From: an uncultured Collinsella sp.
GTDB lineage: Bacteria; Actinomycetota; Coriobacteriia; Coriobacteriales; Coriobacteriaceae
Direction of reading: 5' to 3'
NCBI GenBank assembly: GCA_900539035.1
Contig: UQAU01000032.1
Location: forward strand, 1 to 22,705
Length of the DNA: 22,705 nt
Shown: one piece after another, positions 1 to 7,718 of the stretch
How the letters are laid out: each line of letters opens with the position of its first letter
How positions within the stretch are numbered: position 1 is the first letter of the stretch
The notes under the pieces: generated by a model
What the model saw: the letters and a program-made list of their open reading frames with translations, nothing else
Database searches by the model: none
Told to the model about the DNA's origin: nothing
Program-made: the position numbers and the translations under genes

Positions 1-31
1 AAAGGGTATTTATTCCAGTCTTTTTGTGGGC

Positions 32-56
32 TGGGGTGGGGGACTTTATTAACCCA
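32..56 (+). repeat. REP-like hairpin with GGGGAC loop (copy A)
   Basis: Short imperfect inverted repeat (32-37 with 51-56, five of six pairs) around a 13-nt loop, gggggactttatt. The loop resembles those of hairpins at 1420-1460 and 19670-19702. The arms are short, so this is the weakest member of the set. Just downstream, CGTCCCCAA occurs twice as a direct repeat (72-80 and 99-107), and eight A residues lie at 61-68. No gene is seen in 1-290. Confidence 0.35.
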
Positions 57-149
57 TTAGAAAAAAAATAACGTCCCCAACGACTACCCCAAAAGGAGCG
101 TCCCCAAGTGCCAGCTTTGGCAACGACGCTGGTAGAAAAACGTCAGCGA

Positions 150-248
150 AAACCCGCCAGAGCGAGCAAGGTGCCTTGAAGCGAGGCGGCATTGACCTTT
201 TGGTCATGCCGTCGAAGCTGAAAGGCAGATTGCCGCTCTGGCGGGTTT
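150..248. repeat. Concentric imperfect palindrome downstream of aroF
   Basis: Outer arms 150-164 and 234-248 are perfect 15-bp inverted repeats. A middle pair (166-177 with 222-233) matches at 10 of 12 positions. A central hairpin (187-197 with 202-211, one bulged T) has a TTTT loop. Outer and inner arms share the same centre, near position 199. The layout parallels the larger palindrome at 11611-11738. It lies 3' of the minus-strand aroF gene, so it may end or protect that transcript, or be a mobile palindromic repeat. No coding function is seen. Confidence 0.7.
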
Positions 249-261
249 GCAGCGTCGGCCG

Positions 262-289
262 GTTACGGCGTTTGGTAAAACGCCGTAAC
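262..289 (-). terminator. Perfect 12-bp hairpin right after aroF stop
   Basis: Arms 262-273 and 278-289 are exactly complementary with a 4-nt loop, and the hairpin begins one base beyond the aroF stop codon. On the minus strand it is not followed by a U-run, so it is not a classical intrinsic terminator. It could act as a 3'-end stabiliser or as part of a compound terminator with the palindrome at 150-248. Confidence 0.5.
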
Positions 290-290
290 T

Positions 291-1322
291 CTAAACCCGC
301 TCCGCGATCTCGTGGATGAGGTAGTCGGTCTTTTCCCAGCCCAGACACGGATCGGTGATCGACTTGCCAAAGACGCCGCCGTCAACCGGCTGATTGCCGT
401 CCTCCAGGTAGGACTCGATCATAAAGCCCTTGACCAGCTTGGAGATGGACTCGTTGCGGCGGCAGCTGTCGAGCACTTCCTTGCAAATGCGATACTGCTC
501 CAGTGGACGCTTGCCCGAGTTGTCGTGGTTGCAGTCGATGACCGCCGCCGGGTTGGCGTAGCCGGCATGCTCGGTATAGCGCTCGGCCAGGCGCTCCAGG
601 TGCTCGTAGTGGTAGTTGGGGTAGGTACGACCGTCGAGACCGATGTAGCCACGCATGACGGCGTGTGCGAGCGGATTGCCGTCGCACTCAACTTCCCAGT
701 TGCGGAAGATAAAGCTCTGATGTGCCTGGGCAGCGTAGATGGAGTTGAGCATGACGGTGGTGGAACCAGCGGTGGGATTTTTCATGCCGACGGGCACCGA
801 AATGCCGCTCGACACCAGGCGATGCTCCTGGTTTTCGACCGAGCGCGCGCCCACGGCAACATAGCTCAACAGGTCAACGAGGTACTGGTAGTTGGACGGG
901 TAGAGCATCTCGTCGGCGGTAAAGAAACCGGTCTCCTCGATGACGCGCAGGTGCATATGGCGAATGGCCTTAACGCCTTCGAGCAGGTCATCGGGCGCCT
1001 CGGGGTCGGGGTTGTGCAGCAGGCCCTTGTAGCCGGTGCCCTTGGTGCGCGGCTTGTTGGTGTAGACGCGCGGAATGATGATAAGTTTGTCCTTGACCTC
1101 TTCGGCGACCTTGGCCAGTCGGTTCATGTACTCAAGCACTGAGTCCTCGCGGTCGGCAGAGCACGGGCCGATGATGAGCACCTTGCGCGCGTCCTCGCCG
1201 GTAAAGACCTTGGCGACCTCGGTGTCAAATGCCTGTTTTTTGGCGGTAAGCTCGGCGGAAAGCGGCATTTCCTCGCGGATCTCCATGGGGATCGGCAGCC
1301 TGCGTTTGAAATCCATGGCCAT
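291..1322 (-). CDS. aroF: Class I 3-deoxy-7-phosphoheptulonate (DAHP) synthase
   Basis: Condenses phosphoenolpyruvate with erythrose 4-phosphate, the first committed step to chorismate and aromatic amino acids, in the cytosol. The 343-aa length fits the AroF/G/H family (about 350 aa). The family motifs are visible: GPCS with the metal-ligand Cys54, the KPRTKGTGYKG substrate loop from Lys90, GARSVENQEHR near 158-168, CNHDNSGK with His266, Glu303 in MIESYLEDG and Asp324 in SITDP. Together Cys54, His266, Glu303 and Asp324 match the four metal ligands known in E. coli AroG. The ATG is supported by GAGGAGA on the minus strand five bases upstream (1328-1334). The gene is monocistronic in this window. 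Which aromatic amino acid inhibits it cannot be told from sequence alone, so the symbol stands for the family only. Confidence 0.95.
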   Translation of the reverse strand: MAMDFKRRLPIPMEIREEMPLSAELTAKKQAFDTEVAKVFTGEDARKVLIIGPCSADREDSVLEYMNRLAKVAEEVKDKLIIIPRVYTNKPRTKGTGYKGLLHNPDPEAPDDLLEGVKAIRHMHLRVIEETGFFTADEMLYPSNYQYLVDLLSYVAVGARSVENQEHRLVSSGISVPVGMKNPTAGSTTVMLNSIYAAQAHQSFIFRNWEVECDGNPLAHAVMRGYIGLDGRTYPNYHYEHLERLAERYTEHAGYANPAAVIDCNHDNSGKRPLEQYRICKEVLDSCRRNESISKLVKGFMIESYLEDGNQPVDGGVFGKSITDPCLGWEKTDYLIHEIAERV

Positions 1323-1376
1323 AGGAGTCTCCTCAATCTATAGAAAGGGCAATAAGCGTATTGTCGAATGCTCGGC

Positions 1377-1405
1377 ATTATCCGCTGTCGCACGCTAAAG
1401 TGCAA
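1377..1405 (-). promoter_or_regulatory. Candidate aroF promoter
   Basis: On the minus strand, GATAAT (1377-1382) matches the -10 consensus at five of six positions. It lies 17 bases from TTGCAC (1400-1405), a partial -35. This would give a leader of roughly 45 nt before the aroF start. It is inferred from consensus only. Confidence 0.4.
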
Positions 1406-1419
1406 GCCCTTGTCACCCC

Positions 1420-1460
1420 AAAACCTACCAAAAAGGGACAGGTTTATTTTGGCAGGTTTT
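1420..1460. repeat. REP-like hairpin with GGGACA loop (copy B)
   Basis: Inverted arms of 14 bp (1420-1433 and 1447-1460, one mismatch) enclose the 13-nt loop agggacaggttta. The loop is nearly the same as the 13-nt loop at 19680-19692, while the arm sequences are unrelated. It sits upstream of the aroF promoter. Loop conservation with variable arms is reminiscent of REP-type elements; the link to any transposase is inference. Confidence 0.6.
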
Positions 1461-1541
1461 ATCTGGGCAAACGTCGGCGAATGCCGGGAGGGAGCGGCGC
1501 CGCGCGGGACCCTAAGGCTGTTGCCAGTTCCCCAGGAAATA

Positions 1542-1780
1542 CCCTGTGGGCAAAAAATGCCAAATATGAGTACGGTTGCTATCTTAGTATCATATTGCCT
1601 TCGCAAAATAATAGACATAACAGCAAAATATGTTTATTAACGCAAACACATATAAGTCCGCTATAGGGCTGTTTGATCAATTTAGGGACGCGTGTAAGCC
1701 GTGAAAACGGCATTTGGGGCTGTTTTGGTTGTTACTAAAAAGGTAACAGTACTCATATTTGCCCTTTTTTGCCCACGGGG
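1542..1780. mobile_element. MITE-like element with 37-bp terminal inverted repeats
   Basis: Positions 1542-1578 and 1744-1780 are inverted repeats matching at 32 of 37 bases. They enclose about 165 bp that is visibly more AT-rich than the flanks. The repeats share the core GGGCAAAAAA and the octamer ATGAGTAC. The interior has no credible gene; it contains a small GNRA-type hairpin (gccgt-gaaa-acggc). No clear target-site duplication is seen. The size, absence of a gene and inverted ends fit a non-autonomous element. It fills most of the gene-free stretch 1323-1901, together with the aroF promoter, the hairpin at 1420-1460 and the terminator at 1839-1870. Confidence 0.6.
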
Positions 1781-1835
1781 CCTCGAAGGGGCTGCCAATC
1801 AGGTCCCAGGGGAGACGGTTTGAGGGCCGCAGAGC

Positions 1836-1870
1836 AAAAACGGGGGCGCAGGTTGTCCTGCGCCCCCGTT
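1836..1870 (-). terminator. Intrinsic terminator of the marR-ABC operon
   Basis: Perfect 14-bp GC-rich arms (1839-1852 and 1857-1870) with a 4-nt loop. On the minus strand the hairpin runs straight into five T residues (1836-1840). It lies 32 bp after the stop of the last ABC gene, in the right orientation. This is the clearest rho-independent terminator in the window. Confidence 0.9.
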
Positions 1871-1901
1871 CTCGGGTGTCATCCGTTCCCTGCGGCAGAA
1901 T

Positions 1902-3758
1902 TTACGCCGCTTCGTCGAACTGCGAATTGTACAGATCGGCGTAGAAGCCGCCCTGGGCGAGCAGCTCGTCGTGCGTGCCCTTCTCGACGATGTCGCCGTC
2001 ACGAATTACCAAGATCACGTCGGCGTTTCGGATCGTGGACAGGCGATGTGCGATGACAAAGCTGGTGCGGCCCTGCATCAGTGCATCCATGGCGCGCTGA
2101 ATGAGCTCCTCGGTGCGGGTGTCCACGTTGGAGGTCGCCTCGTCCAGAATCAGCGCCGGGCGGTCGGCCAAAATGGCACGAGCGATGGTCACGAGCTGGC
2201 GCTGACCCTGCGACAGGTTGGTGCCCTCCTCGTTAATCATAAAGTCGTAGCCGCCGGCGAGCGTATGGATAAAGTGATCGCAGCGTGCGGCACGCGCAGC
2301 GGCCTCGACCTCGGCATCGCTTGCATCGGGGCGTCCGTAGCGGATGTTCTCGCGGATGGTGCCGTTAAACAGCCAGGTATCCTGCAGCACCATGGCAAAC
2401 TCGCCGCGAAGTGCCGCGCGGTCCCAGTCGCGCACGTCGACGCCCTCGACACGCAGCGAGCCGCCGTCCACGTCGTAAAAGCGCTGCAGCAGCTTGATGA
2501 GCGTGGTCTTGCCGGCGCCGGTGGGGCCGACGATGGCGATGGTCTGGCCGGGCTGCGCCTCGCAGCTAAAGTCGTGGATGATGGTCTTGTCGGGCGTGTA
2601 GCCAAACTTGACGTGGTCGAACTCCACGTGGCCGGGGCGCTTCTCGGGAATCTGCGCGTCAGCCTTCTGCTTCTCCTCGGGCGCGGCCAGGAACTCAAAG
2701 ACGCGCTCGGTGGCGGCGGCCATCGACTGCATCGTGTTGCTCACGTTGCCCAGCTGCTGCACCGGCTGCGTAAAGTTGCGCACGTACTGGATAAAGCTCT
2801 GGATGTCGCCGGGCGTGGCATTGCCGGTCAGCGCGAGCTGCGCACCCACCACGACGACACCCACGTAGCCCATGTTGCCCACCAGGCTCATAAGCGGCAT
2901 CATCAGGCCCGATAGGAACTGCGAGCGCCAGCCACTAATAAAGAGTCGGTCGTTTTGACGGTCGAACTCCTCGATTGAGGCCTCGGCGCGGTCGAACACC
3001 TGAATGACGTTCTGGCCGGCAAAGTCCTCCTCGATAATGCCGTTGACGGCGCCCAGAACCTGCTGCTGCTCGCGGAAGTACGGCTGCGAGAAGTGAATCA
3101 TTACGGTCAGGATAATCGCGGCTGCCGGCAGCGTGAGCACGGTGACGCCGGTGAGCGGCAGGCTGATCGACAGCATCATGACGAGCACGCCGATAATCTG
3201 CGTGACGGACGTAATGAGCTGCGTCACGCTCTGGTTGAGCGACTGACCCAGCGTATCGACGTCGTTGGTGATGCGGCTGAGCGCGTCGCCCTTGCTGTGG
3301 CCGTTGAAGTAGCTCATCGGCACGACGGCGATCTTGGCGGCGATCTCCTTGCGCATGCGGTAGCAAATCTTTTGCGTGACGCCGGTCATGAGCCAGCCCT
3401 GGATGAGGCTGCAAACAGAGCTTGCCAGATACAGGCAGAGCAAAAAGCCGAGCGTCTTGGCGATCCAGGCAAAGTCGACATCTCCGGTGCCGTTGACCTT
3501 GGCGACCAGGCCTTCGAACAGCTTGGTCGTAACCTGGCCGAGTACCTTGGGCCCCACAATGTTAAAGATGACCGAGCACACGGCAAAGGCGACGGCGGCA
3601 AACACGGCAATCTTGTGCTGACCGATATAGCCGAGTAACTGCTTCATGGTGCCCTTAAAGTCTTTGGCCTTCTCGCCGCGGCGCATGCCACCCATGCGGC
3701 CCATGGGACCACGCTGGCGGGTGGGCTTGGGAATCTGAGTCTTGGTTTCGTCTGCCAT
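1902..3758 (-). CDS. ABC exporter half-transporter, consensus ATPase site
   Basis: Type IV (ABCB-like) exporter subunit of 618 aa in the cytoplasmic membrane: a transmembrane domain (about 40-340) fused to a nucleotide-binding domain (about 375-610). Visible motifs are Walker A GPTGAGKT (411-418), signature LSQGQ (515-519), Walker B ending in Asp539 with catalytic Glu540, and switch His571 in AHRLST. The first 35 residues are basic, Pro/Gly-rich and cytosolic. Its start codon overlaps the preceding gene's stop by one base (TAATG), indicating translational coupling and co-production with that subunit. The partner has a degenerate site, so the pair is probably a heterodimer of the TM287/288 or BmrCD kind, with this protein supplying the catalytic glutamate. 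The substrate is unknown; drug or lipid export is a family-level guess. Confidence 0.92.
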   Translation of the reverse strand: MADETKTQIPKPTRQRGPMGRMGGMRRGEKAKDFKGTMKQLLGYIGQHKIAVFAAVAFAVCSVIFNIVGPKVLGQVTTKLFEGLVAKVNGTGDVDFAWIAKTLGFLLCLYLASSVCSLIQGWLMTGVTQKICYRMRKEIAAKIAVVPMSYFNGHSKGDALSRITNDVDTLGQSLNQSVTQLITSVTQIIGVLVMMLSISLPLTGVTVLTLPAAAIILTVMIHFSQPYFREQQQVLGAVNGIIEEDFAGQNVIQVFDRAEASIEEFDRQNDRLFISGWRSQFLSGLMMPLMSLVGNMGYVGVVVVGAQLALTGNATPGDIQSFIQYVRNFTQPVQQLGNVSNTMQSMAAATERVFEFLAAPEEKQKADAQIPEKRPGHVEFDHVKFGYTPDKTIIHDFSCEAQPGQTIAIVGPTGAGKTTLIKLLQRFYDVDGGSLRVEGVDVRDWDRAALRGEFAMVLQDTWLFNGTIRENIRYGRPDASDAEVEAAARAARCDHFIHTLAGGYDFMINEEGTNLSQGQRQLVTIARAILADRPALILDEATSNVDTRTEELIQRAMDALMQGRTSFVIAHRLSTIRNADVILVIRDGDIVEKGTHDELLAQGGFYADLYNSQFDEAA

Positions 3759-6124
3759 TAGTGCTCGCCTCCTTCCATGACGGCTGCAATTTCATCTTGG
3801 GTAAGCCCCAGCTCCTCGGCGGAAAGCTGCGACTGTGCGATCTCCAGGTACGCCGGGCAGCTGTGCAGCAGCTCCTCGTGCGTACCGGTGCCTACCACGT
3901 GGCCGTCATCAAGCACGATGATCTGGTCGGCATGCATGATGGTCGCGATGCGCTGGGCCACGACCACGAGCGCCGCGTCGGTGACGTTTTTGGCCAGTTC
4001 CTCGCGCAGACGAGCGTCGGTCTTGTAGTCGAGCGCGCTAAACGAGTCGTCGAACACCACGACTTCGGGCTTTTTGGCCAACGCACGGGCGATGGCCAGG
4101 CGTTGGCGCTGACCACCCGAAACATTGGAGCCGCCCTGGCTGATGGGGGAGTCGTAGCCGCCCTCGCGCTCGGCGATAAAGTCCTCGGCTTGGGCGATGC
4201 TCGCGGCCTCGTGCATGTTCTCGTCGCTTACCATGTCGCCGGCAAACTTGAGGTTGCTCTCGACAGTGCCCGAGAACAGGCGACCCTGCTGCGGGATGTA
4301 ACCGATGCGGCGGCGCAGCTCGGAAAGGGTCATGTCGCGCACGTCGATGCCGTCGAGCGAAATGCTGCCGCCCGTGACGTCGTATAAGCGCGGAATCAGC
4401 TGTACGAGCGTGGACTTGCCCGAGCCCGTGGAGCCAATGATGCCGAGCATCTGACCGGCATGCGTGGTGAAGTTCACGCCACTGATGACATCGGCGCGGG
4501 CATCGGGATACTGGAAGCTCACGTCGCGGAAGGCGAGCTCACCGCGCGGCGCATTGGCCGCGGGCAGTTTGGGCGAGACAGGGTCGTTGATGCTCGTGGG
4601 GCAGGTGATGACCTCTTCCACGCGCTCGGCTGCGACTTCGGCACGGGGCAGGATGACCGAAACCATGGTGAGGATCATAAACGCCATGACGATCTGCATG
4701 GTGTAGGAGATGAACGCCATCATGTTGCCGACCTGCATCACGCCGTCGGACACGCCCTGCGCGCCAAACCAGACGATGAGCACGGTGATGCAGTTCATGA
4801 CCAGCATCATGAGCGGCATCATAAAGCTCATGGCGCGGTTGGTGTAGAGCTGCGTGGTCATCAGGTCGAGCGAAGCCTTGTCAAAACGCTCGAGCTCATG
4901 CTCCTCGCGGTTGAACGAGCGGATGGGCATAAGGCCGTCGAGCAGCTCGCGGGCGGTAAGGTTCACACGGTCCACAAAGTTCTGCATCTTTTTGAACTTG
5001 GGCATGGTGAGGCCCATAAGCACGCCGACGACGGCCGAGACCGCGATGATGGCCACGGCGATGGTCCACTCTAGGCCGGTATGGTTGGCCAGGACGCGCA
5101 TGACGGCGACGATGCCCATGACGGGGGCCATCAGACACATGCGGATAAACAGGGTTGCGGCCATCTGGATCTGCTGAATGTCGTTGGTGCAGCGGGTGAT
5201 GAGCGAGGCCTGGCTAAACTTGCCCACCTCGGCCGGCGAGAAGTGCATAACCTTGTTGAAGGTCTCGCGGCGAAGGTCACGGGCGATGGAGCAGGCGGTG
5301 CGCGAAGCCACGGCACCGGTCAGGATGGTGGCGACGAGTGACACGAGGCACAGTCCAAACATCGTGGTCGCCATGCGGCCCAGGTAGGCGTTCTGCACGT
5401 CGGCGGGGTCGATGCTCTGTGCCTTGTACTCGTCCTGCACATAGCTCACGGCGCGCTGAGTGACGATGGAGCCCGACATGGAGCCCATTTTGTCCGCCAT
5501 ATCGTTGGCGCCCTCGACGAGCTTGCCCTGGTCGATTAGGCCGCCTTCAACGCCTAGACGCAGGCCCTTCATGGTGATCTTACCGCCGTCGGCATCAATC
5601 TGCTTTTGCATGTTCTGCGCCGCTGCGGCCTTCTGCTGCATCTCGGCGAGCTGCTCGGGCGTCATCGCCGCCATCTGCTCGGGGGTGGGCATGGCCTGGG
5701 CGGCGTCGCTGTCTTTTTCGCCGGACGTGCCGGTCATGTCGCCCATGGAGTCGGCGTCAATGCCCTGGTTGAACGAAAGTACGACAGTCTCGGGCAGGCT
5801 CATAATGTCGGCAATCTTGCCTCCATCGGCACGCTCTTCCTCGGTGCCCTTGTACGCTCGAATGCCGTTTTTGCCAGCCTTGCTAAACACGGCCTCCACA
5901 GCTTTGGCGTCCTTGGTGCTCATAAAGAGTTTGAGGTCGTCGAGCGATTCGGCACGGATGGTGTCGGGCACGGGCGACGCGATGCCGCCTTGCTGCACAC
6001 CCACGTCGACGATGTCGCTCATATAGGTAGGCAGCGCCAGATCGGCGTTGCAGCTGATTACGATAAGTACGATAGCTGCGAACAGTGCCAGGATATGCTT
6101 TTTAAAGAGCTTGAGAATCCTCAT
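3758..6124 (-). CDS. ABC exporter half-transporter, degenerate site, large extracytoplasmic insert
   Basis: A 788-aa exporter subunit, well beyond the usual 570-620 aa. A membrane segment (about 10-28) is followed by roughly 200 hydrophilic residues (about 40-248), then the remaining membrane segments and an ATPase domain. The insert contains a Met/Gln/Ala-rich, probably coiled stretch near 145-175. By topology it should face outward. ATPase motifs: Walker A GSTGSGKS (564-571), VSGGQ (668-672), and Walker B ending Asp692-Asp693, so the catalytic Glu is replaced by Asp. Gln724 stands where the switch His normally is. Such paired substitutions are known for the degenerate half of heterodimeric exporters, and the next gene has the consensus residues. 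The start overlaps the marR stop by four bases (ATGA). The role of the insert is unknown. Confidence 0.9.
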   Translation of the reverse strand: MRILKLFKKHILALFAAIVLIVISCNADLALPTYMSDIVDVGVQQGGIASPVPDTIRAESLDDLKLFMSTKDAKAVEAVFSKAGKNGIRAYKGTEEERADGGKIADIMSLPETVVLSFNQGIDADSMGDMTGTSGEKDSDAAQAMPTPEQMAAMTPEQLAEMQQKAAAAQNMQKQIDADGGKITMKGLRLGVEGGLIDQGKLVEGANDMADKMGSMSGSIVTQRAVSYVQDEYKAQSIDPADVQNAYLGRMATTMFGLCLVSLVATILTGAVASRTACSIARDLRRETFNKVMHFSPAEVGKFSQASLITRCTNDIQQIQMAATLFIRMCLMAPVMGIVAVMRVLANHTGLEWTIAVAIIAVSAVVGVLMGLTMPKFKKMQNFVDRVNLTARELLDGLMPIRSFNREEHELERFDKASLDLMTTQLYTNRAMSFMMPLMMLVMNCITVLIVWFGAQGVSDGVMQVGNMMAFISYTMQIVMAFMILTMVSVILPRAEVAAERVEEVITCPTSINDPVSPKLPAANAPRGELAFRDVSFQYPDARADVISGVNFTTHAGQMLGIIGSTGSGKSTLVQLIPRLYDVTGGSISLDGIDVRDMTLSELRRRIGYIPQQGRLFSGTVESNLKFAGDMVSDENMHEAASIAQAEDFIAEREGGYDSPISQGGSNVSGGQRQRLAIARALAKKPEVVVFDDSFSALDYKTDARLREELAKNVTDAALVVVAQRIATIMHADQIIVLDDGHVVGTGTHEELLHSCPAYLEIAQSQLSAEELGLTQDEIAAVMEGGEH

Positions 6125-6570
6125 TCGGCATCTCTCCTTTCTTGATTGCGGTCGATAATTTCGTTGGCACGCCTTAGAAGACGCACCATCTCTTGGGTAT
6201 CTGTTTCGCCGAGCTGCTCGAGGAAGGCCGCGGTGCGGTCCTCGAATTCCCGACGTTTGATTTCGATAACCTGGAATCCTTTGTCGGTCACCGTGACGTG
6301 TACGCGACGACGGTCGGTCTTTGAGTGCTCGCGCTCGACCCAGCCCTTGGCCTCGAGGGCGCGCAGGATATTGGCGATGCGGGCGCTCGAGACCCAGGCA
6401 CGATCGGCGAGTTCGCTCGGCGTGAGCGAGCCGCCGGCGCGCATGAGGGCGCGCATGACGGCCATCTCGCCACCCAGAGCCTGGTCGGCAAAGCGCGAAA
6501 CGCGCTGGTGCATGCTTCCAAACTCGGTAAAGAGCTGACGCCCAAGCTCATGGAAATCGGTATCTTCCAC
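6121..6570 (-). CDS. MarR-family transcriptional regulator
   Basis: A 149-aa winged-helix repressor. The DNA-binding part runs from about residue 35 to 100: an HTH region containing LTPSELADRAWVSSARIAN, then a wing with HSKTDRRRVHVTVTDKG, the usual MarR DRR and TDKG signatures. Helices at both ends would form the dimer interface. It is first in an operon with two exporter genes (ATGA overlap with the next start). The usual role of such an arrangement is local repression of the exporter, relieved by a ligand. The start is a GTG (6568-6570) preceded by a weak AGGGG; no better upstream start is visible. The start lies inside an inverted repeat that could be its own operator. Confidence 0.9.
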   Translation of the reverse strand: MEDTDFHELGRQLFTEFGSMHQRVSRFADQALGGEMAVMRALMRAGGSLTPSELADRAWVSSARIANILRALEAKGWVEREHSKTDRRRVHVTVTDKGFQVIEIKRREFEDRTAAFLEQLGETDTQEMVRLLRRANEIIDRNQERRDAE

Positions 6571-6604
6571 CGAAAACCCCTAACACTAGAAACTATTTTC
6601 GGTG
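6568..6604 (-). promoter_or_regulatory. Inverted repeat overlapping the marR start
   Basis: CACCGAAAA (6568-6576) and TTTTCGGTG (6596-6604) are perfect 9-bp inverted arms with a 19-bp spacer. The left arm includes the GTG start codon of marR. It could be a split operator for MarR autoregulation, or an RNA hairpin that hides the start. The sequence alone does not separate these. Confidence 0.5.
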
Positions 6605-6637
6605 AAAGATGATACCCCCGCCCAAGCATTCCATTCG

Positions 6638-6668
6638 GTAGATTTCTAGGCATGTCCCAAAAATCTAC
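6638..6668. repeat. REP-like hairpin with GGGACA loop (copy E)
   Basis: Perfect 8-bp arms GTAGATTT (6638-6645) and AAATCTAC (6661-6668). The 15-nt loop reads ttgggacatgcctag on the minus strand, again with GGGACA. It lies in the divergent region between marR and the dehydrogenase. The GTAG at the foot of the stem resembles the conserved tetranucleotide of classical REP sequences. Confidence 0.55.
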
Positions 6669-6793
6669 TTGGCCGCTAGGCAATATAAAGAGTGCATTAA
6701 GACTTAAAATCATTCAATTGCTGAAGCGTTTCAAAGAACTATTATGCACGCAGTTAGGCGAGGGGTTGTCACCACCATGACGACTGGGACTCA

Positions 6794-6799
6794 TATAAT
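6794..6799 (+). promoter_or_regulatory. Candidate -10 box for the dehydrogenase gene
   Basis: A perfect TATAAT lies 62 bp before the gene start. The best -35-like sequence, TTGTCA (6766-6771), is 22 bp away, which is too far for a standard sigma-70 promoter. Only the -10 is claimed. Confidence 0.4.
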
Positions 6800-6860
6800 C
6801 GCCACGTGCGATGCTCCAACTTCCCGCGAGGAGACACCTTATATAAAGGGGGATGGAGTC

Positions 6861-7610
6861 ATGGCATTTGACTTCACGGGCAAGACCGCGATTGTCACGG
6901 GCGGCACTCAGGGCATTGGCCTCGAGATCGCCAAGGGCATCGTCGCGGGCGGCGGACATGTCGCGCTCATCGCAAGGAACGCTGCTAAGGGCGAGGCCGC
7001 TGTGGCCGAGCTTGGCGAGGGCAACAAGTTCTATCAGCTCGATGTCGCCGATGCACCCAAGGCGCGCGAGACTGTCGAGCAGATTTTTACGGACCTGCCT
7101 CAAACCAATATCCTGATTAACTGTGCCGGTGTTATCAGCACCAAGAAGTTCGACGAGATCGATGACACCGAGTGGCGTCGCACCATTGACATCAACCTCA
7201 ATGGTACGTTTACCATGATGAATGCCGTGTACCCGCACTTTAAGGCGGCACATGCCGGCACTATCGTCAACGTGAGCTCCGTTGCTGGCAAGATCGGTGG
7301 TGGCCTGCTCGGCACCGCTGCCTACGCCAGCTCCAAGGCCGGTGTTAACGGTCTAACCAAGGCAGTCGCCAAGGAGGGCGGCAAGTTCGGCGTCCGCTGC
7401 AACGCTGTGTGCCCGTCGCTCACGTTGACCGATATGACCTCGATTCTCTCTGACGAGAACTCTCAGCGCATCATCAACGGTATTCCTCTGGGCCGCGCTG
7501 CCCAGGCCAGCGAGCCTGCGCAGATGGTGCTCTTCTTCGCTTCCGACCTCGCCAGCTTCGTGAACGGCGAGATCGGTGACTGCGACGGTGGCATCGTTCT
7601 GGACGGGTAA
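6861..7610 (+). CDS. Short-chain dehydrogenase/reductase (SDR)
   Basis: A 249-aa classical SDR, an NAD(P)-dependent oxidoreductase of the cytosol. It shows the Rossmann glycine motif TGGTQGIG (13-20), NCAG (87-90), catalytic Ser140 in NVSS, Tyr155 and Lys159 in YASSK, and Asn in INLNG (111-115). The length and motifs fit both FabG-like and sugar-acid dehydrogenases such as KduD. Because a 2-keto-3-deoxygluconate-type permease follows about 110 bp downstream, a role in uronate or deoxy-sugar-acid metabolism is plausible but unproven. The reading frame is open further upstream, but ATG 6861 is chosen because it gives the standard SDR N-terminus and has GGGGG and GGAG just upstream. A hairpin with a U-rich tail separates it from the permease gene. 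Confidence 0.88.
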   Translation: MAFDFTGKTAIVTGGTQGIGLEIAKGIVAGGGHVALIARNAAKGEAAVAELGEGNKFYQLDVADAPKARETVEQIFTDLPQTNILINCAGVISTKKFDEIDDTEWRRTIDINLNGTFTMMNAVYPHFKAAHAGTIVNVSSVAGKIGGGLLGTAAYASSKAGVNGLTKAVAKEGGKFGVRCNAVCPSLTLTDMTSILSDENSQRIINGIPLGRAAQASEPAQMVLFFASDLASFVNGEIGDCDGGIVLDG

Positions 7611-7632
7611 TACCCCGCGGTGATCGTTTGGC

Positions 7633-7667
7633 GGCGACCCTGGCGACTCGGGGTTGTCGCCTTCTTT
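7633..7667 (+). terminator. Candidate terminator after the SDR gene
   Basis: GGCGAC (7633-7638) pairs with GTCGCC (7656-7661), with extra C-G pairing inside the loop, followed by TTCTTT. The tail is U-rich but short, so it may be a leaky terminator that lets some transcription reach the permease gene. Confidence 0.45.
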
Positions 7668-7718
7668 CTGACATAGGCGCGTGCGGCTACGATTCGCATG
7701 CATCCAAAGGAGATATAT

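Noticed and set aside
1124..1666. Open frames covering the aroF upstream region on both strands
   Set aside because: They cross repeats, the aroF promoter and the MITE-like end, with no binding sites or motifs.
6682..6717. A promoter for the marR operon (TATATT with TTGAAT on the minus strand)
   Set aside because: The spacing is 24 bp, too long for a standard promoter, and no better pair was found.
6744..6860. An N-terminal extension of the SDR gene starting at 6744
   Set aside because: The extra 39 residues have no family match and run across the TATAAT box; ATG 6861 gives the standard N-terminus with a binding site.
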